The position numbers and the translations under genes are program-made. Below the pieces are notes generated by a model. That model saw only the letters and a list, made by a program, of their open reading frames with translations. It searched no databases and was not told the DNA's origin. Shown here piece by piece: positions 60,695 through 64,000 of a DNA stretch of 64,000 nt. The stretch comes from Gordius sp. MW1 (Eukaryota; Nematomorpha; Gordioida; Gordea; Gordiidae): the NCBI GenBank assembly GCA_964036665.1, contig OZ038530.1:1612001-1676000 (forward strand), in the 5' to 3' direction. Position 1 is the first letter of the stretch. Every line of letters begins with the position of its first letter.

Positions 60695-61012
60695 TTTAAA
60701 CGAGGGACTAAATTTATATTGAATACTCTTAAATTATTAAAAAAGCCGAAAATATAAATATTAAAATTATTTAATTAGAAATAACAGATTTAAAAATCTT
60801 GTTTTAGATCGATTAAAATTAACTTTCTTGAATATATAAATTAAAAGGTCGTCAGACCAGACGAGATTCTGTTTATGTATATGCTATGCCTGCGTCTTTC
60901 ATACTTAATTTAGGTCACTTATATAAAGATAGTTCAAAGCAAATGTGCACAGATGCTACTTAACAATAAAAAATCATAATAAGGATAGCGCCACGCTATA
61001 GCTATACCTCTC
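60695..61012 (-). repeat. Right inverted repeat of the hAT-like element
   Basis: Inverted counterpart of 54739-55050. It ends GCGCCACGCTATAGCTATACC followed by TCTC. It is the likely boundary of the element, with unrelated T-rich sequence beyond. Confidence 0.85.
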
Positions 61013-62757
61013 GAGACCTTTTTTTTTGCTCTCAGGAAAATGACAAGCCTTTTTTTTTAATTTGCCCCCCCCCAAGCCGTTAACAAAAAATTTACAAAAA
61101 AAAGTGTATAAATAATGAAAAGCACGACAATAAACCTATACATGACAAAATTTCATTTTTAAGGTTGAATAAACTTTAAATTAAAAAAATTAATCATTAA
61201 AAAAATTTAAGTTTAATGAATTTAAACTATACCCCTCCAATGTACTTATGAGGTCTAAGAAACCCCACGAAAGTTATAATTTAACACCACTTAAAGAGTT
61301 TTAAATTTAGAGATTTGGTTTTTTTAGAGTTTTCATAGTGCAAAAGCTACATTTTCTGAAAATTTCATAGGATTTGCTTCAATACTTTTGGAGAGATAAG
61401 CGTTTGGTCAATTAAGAAAGTTTTTTTTATTTTTTATCAAATTTTTATTTTATTTTTTACTTAAAATAGTAATTTAAGCATGTGTATAACATTTGGATCA
61501 ATATCGCTAGTTATATTTGTTTATGGAAAACAAGATTTTCGTGCAATAGGCGTCAAAACTCTGTCTGTGTTGATCACACTATATAATATTTTGCGAAAAT
61601 TGCAGCGAAAAATGCGAAATGACCATTTTTTAGAGTCTTTTATTTTTTTTACTGTATAATCATTTTATCATGAATGCATGTTTTTTATATTATTCAAACC
61701 TTCTTTTAATAAAAAAAACATTTGCTTTTTATATTTCTACTAACTGTTTGGTCTCCTTTATAAAAATAAAACATTTCATTTTGATTTTTATTCATTTTCT
61801 TTGTGTTTGGTAAATTGCATATAATTTTAGAATTACTATTTATAATTAAATTTTTTTTTACAAACCTATAAGAGGCTTTAGTAAACTTATATTTAAAATT
61901 TGAAAAGTGTTACTCTATTGATTTTAAAATTATGATCATTTTAAGAATGGGGTTTTATAAACCCCATAAGTCACTTCAGGGTTGGGATTTCTATAAGTAA
62001 ATTGGAGGGATTCTAGGAAAATTTTGAAAAAAAAAGCACTAATTTATACAAGAAATGACTATTTTATAAAAAAGTGCAAAATATGGTGTATGAGTTGCAA
62101 AATAACATGTAAGGTTGGGGAAGGAGTGTGTTACATGCGAAGGGGAGAGAAGGAATGAGCGATTCATGTTAGACGCTATGATTGATTACCCCTTTTCTCT
62201 CCTAATAGTGTGCAGGAGAGGAATAAGAAGTGCAAAAGTTTAGGTAAACGCTGTAATATGGCCAAGTATAAGACTTAATCATATATCGATTTATTTGACA
62301 ATATATACATTGAAAAGCTGGTGGTTTTGTCCGACTATTAGGACTAAATAAGTGTAAATTTTGTCTAGTAGAAGCAACAATGCCAAATATTTGTTTAAAA
62401 ATAATATATAAAGTAAATGCCGTTTGCAAAACAGGCCGAGACATCGTAATTACGCAAAATGGTGATAATATTTTCTTGGTTAGTAAATGTTGGTGCAACC
62501 AAACAAAGCAGGCGCGTAGCCAGGGTCTAGAGAGCCAATGTCGTAAAAGTAAATTTTTTGACACGCCCGGCTGGCAACAAAAGAATTTGAGCAATTTGGG
62601 CCCATTAAGATTTTATTTTATATAGTGTATTATTTTATTTTTGTGCATTATTATGTCACCTCCTTATTTGATTGTATAATAATTATTAATCGTATTTCTT
62701 ATCTAAATATGAAAGTATACCTAAATTACTGCTACAAATTTCATTATTAAGGGCCAG
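61013..62757. other. AT-rich intergenic DNA, nothing recognisable
   Basis: Low-complexity AT-rich sequence with homopolymer runs and a C-run near 61065. Frames on both strands around 62202-62625 overlap each other, have no recognised domain and run into a GCGTAGCCAGGG repeat motif near 62514, so I do not call a gene. Confidence 0.6.
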
Positions 62758-62865
62758 GCAGTTCGGGTATTTTTGAATGGTTTAAGTGGGCCAGGGTGGG
62801 TTATTAGTTATAAACTCGAACCGGGACGGGTTCGGGTACAAAATTTTAACAAATCTGACCTCTAA
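62758..62865. repeat. GTTCGGGT/ACCCGAAC-type repeat fragment
   Basis: CAGTTCGGGTATTTTT and CGAACCGGGACGGGTTCGGG resemble the CCCGA-rich subterminal DNA of hAT-type MITEs, as at 63385-63580. It is short, and its boundaries are not clear. Confidence 0.4.
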
Positions 62866-62904
62866 AATATAAGATCTGTGTAAAATATACAACATTATAA
62901 AAAA

Positions 62905-63110
62905 ACTCGGGCCTTCGGCTCTTGTGGGAGGGGGGAAGGGAAGGGGGAGGGAGGTGCAGGAGGCAAGGGGGAACGAAACTCATTTATACTCCGTATAAAC
63001 GTAGCATATTTGCTATGCAATTTATGGGCGAGAAAGGTGGGAAGGGGCGAGAATGCCTATAGGGGTGTATAAAATGCAAAATGATTAGTTAATTATTTAT
63101 ACAAATATTT
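62905..63110 (+). repeat. ACTCGGG G-rich repeat, copy 4
   Basis: ACTCGGGCCTTCGGCTCTTG with GGGAAGGG tracts, a TATACTCCGTATA hairpin variant, TTGCTATGCAATTTATGGGC, GAGAATGCCTATAGGGG and a downstream ATGATTAGTTAATTATTT segment shared with copy 1. Confidence 0.85.
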
Positions 63111-63384
63111 AAAAAGTTTAATTTTTGTAAACCCTGCTATTATTGAGGAATAGGTTTTCTTTCATTCATTCTTAATTATCAACTTCTAAATTAATCAAAA
63201 GGACGAAAGGAACGCAAATAGAGGGTATGACCTTGGAAAAGCCAATAGTCATCCTTCCAAAACATACAACTTTCAATTTAGAGTTTTTTAGATACTGTAT
63301 AAATTTGAACAATTTGGTGTAGGCGACCTATAATTTGAATTATGACTATAGACTAGAGAACTGCAAAGTTATTTTTTTTCGACC

Positions 63385-63580
63385 CGAACCCGACCCGACC
63401 CAAATTTTTTCGAAATTTTCAACCCGAACCCGACCCGAAAGCATTTTAAAATTTTTAACCCGACCCGACCCGAAAGCATTTTAAAATTTTTAACCCGACC
63501 CGGCCCGATCCGAAAGTGTTAAAAAAATTTTAACCGAATTCCTTCCGAACGTGTTTCAAATTTTGTTATCCAACCCGAGA
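63385..63580. repeat. ACCCGACCCGA-rich repeat
   Basis: Tandem clusters of CGACCC and CCCGAA pentamers/hexamers joined by AAAGCATTTTAAAATTTTTA, the latter module in two copies. The style matches subterminal DNA of hAT-type MITEs such as the element at 47650, but no paired terminus was found. Confidence 0.5.
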
Positions 63581-63600
63581 GTAAAAAAAATTGCGGTGTG

Positions 63601-63761
63601 CATGGGCGTTGCCAGGAGGTGGCAGGGAGGAACGGCTGCCCCCCTCTAAATTTAAAAATCTTAGATATTTTATCAAATGGCTAAAATTAAAAAAATGTTT
63701 AATTTGCCCCTCCCTTAATCATTATTGCCCCCTCTAATTTAATTTCCTGGCTACTCCCATG
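63601..63761. mobile_element. 161-bp MITE-like element
   Basis: Terminal inverted repeats CATGGGCGTTGCCAGGA and, on the other strand, CATGGGAGTAGCCAGGA (15 of 17 match). The interior has opposed C-runs and AT-rich DNA. No clear target duplication. It is too small to encode a protein. Confidence 0.6.
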
Positions 63762-63853
63762 AGGGTGATTAAAATTTAATCAACAAATTAAGGTGCGATT
63801 TATGAAACTAAACAGATTTTGATTACTAAATTTATTTTCATAATTTATTATAG

Positions 63854-63871
63854 ATATATATATATATATAT
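63854..63871. repeat. (AT)n microsatellite
   Basis: About nine AT dinucleotides in AT-rich intergenic DNA. Confidence 0.9.
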
Positions 63872-64000
63872 GATAGCATACAGTATCAGGTCACATTCAA
63901 TTTGAGAAATAGAGTTTTTCAAATGAATCATTTAATAAATTTAAACATTATCTTATTTGTTTTATGAATATAAATTTATTTAGTTTAAATTAATAATCAA

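Larger units (their letters stand above)
54739..61012 (-). mobile_element. hAT-like DNA transposon relic, 6.3 kb, with nested insertions
   Basis: Inverted ends begin YAGAGGTATAGCTATAGCG and remain homologous over about 315 bp. Between them, on the minus strand, lies a decayed transposase with BED zinc finger, RNase H-like core motifs and hATC dimerisation domain. TE-S copy 2 splits the transposase, a TE-S fragment lies just beyond its stop codon, and a G-rich repeat lies in its distal flank. No 8-bp target duplication was found. The inverted ends are longer than usual for hAT, and the right end includes a duplicated piece of transposase, so this may be a rearranged or composite copy. Confidence 0.75.

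Noticed and set aside
62202-62625. Overlapping plus- and minus-strand frames of 81 and 130 codons
   Set aside because: They overlap on opposite strands, show no recognised domain, and run into a dispersed GCGTAGCCAGGG repeat. Chance frames in AT-rich DNA are likelier.

Overview
The window is AT-rich eukaryotic repeat DNA with no intact host gene. It shows no bacterial operons, ribosome-binding sites, rRNA or complete tRNA. A decayed hAT/ZBED-type transposase, short TIR (MITE-like) elements, a foldback-type palindrome and a giant satellite all point to a nuclear genome, probably a heterochromatic or (peri)centromeric block of an invertebrate, fungus or similar. I cannot name the species.

Positions 1-46055, 48536-49981 and 52001-54487 are one satellite family built on nested levels. 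Level 1 is a 10-bp monomer, GGTCACGGAC or GGTCACGGAT. Level 2 is a cassette: a run of roughly 3-35 monomers plus a conserved spacer of about 105 bp that carries the palindrome AATTGCATAGCAATT and ends in TACGTTGGAAGGACGG. Level 3 is higher-order duplication of several cassettes: blocks of 2.5 and 1.76 kb at 2769-10390, a 5.7-kb block copied in tandem at 20590-32010, and a 5.1-kb block copied in tandem at 35450-45643. Orientation flips five times. The two flips in each 5.7-kb copy are separated by unique junction DNA, including a 36-40 bp hairpin; the flip at 54115 is a direct fusion.

From 46 kb rightward the satellite is invaded by transposons. A ~1.5-1.7 kb element, here called TE-S, lies at 46056-48535 and inverted at 58174-59669. 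Its distal end is the same sequence as the satellite spacer, which links the satellite to a transposon end. TE-S copy 1 carries an 802-bp MITE with hAT-like ends and a tRNA-like/SINE-like insertion. A 2.0-kb foldback element (49982-52000) has near-identical arms, G/C-tract subrepeats and an almost perfect palindromic centre.

Beyond 54.5 kb there is a 32-bp minisatellite, then a 6.3-kb hAT-like element (54739-61012) with ~315-bp inverted ends. It holds a broken minus-strand transposase: a BED zinc finger, the TDNASN core, TRWNSTYLML and the hATC dimerisation domain. TE-S copy 2 splits that gene. The last 3 kb is AT-rich intergenic DNA with MITE-like fragments. The parts do not form a pathway. 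The story is satellite growth by unequal exchange and duplication, with transposons gathering at one edge.
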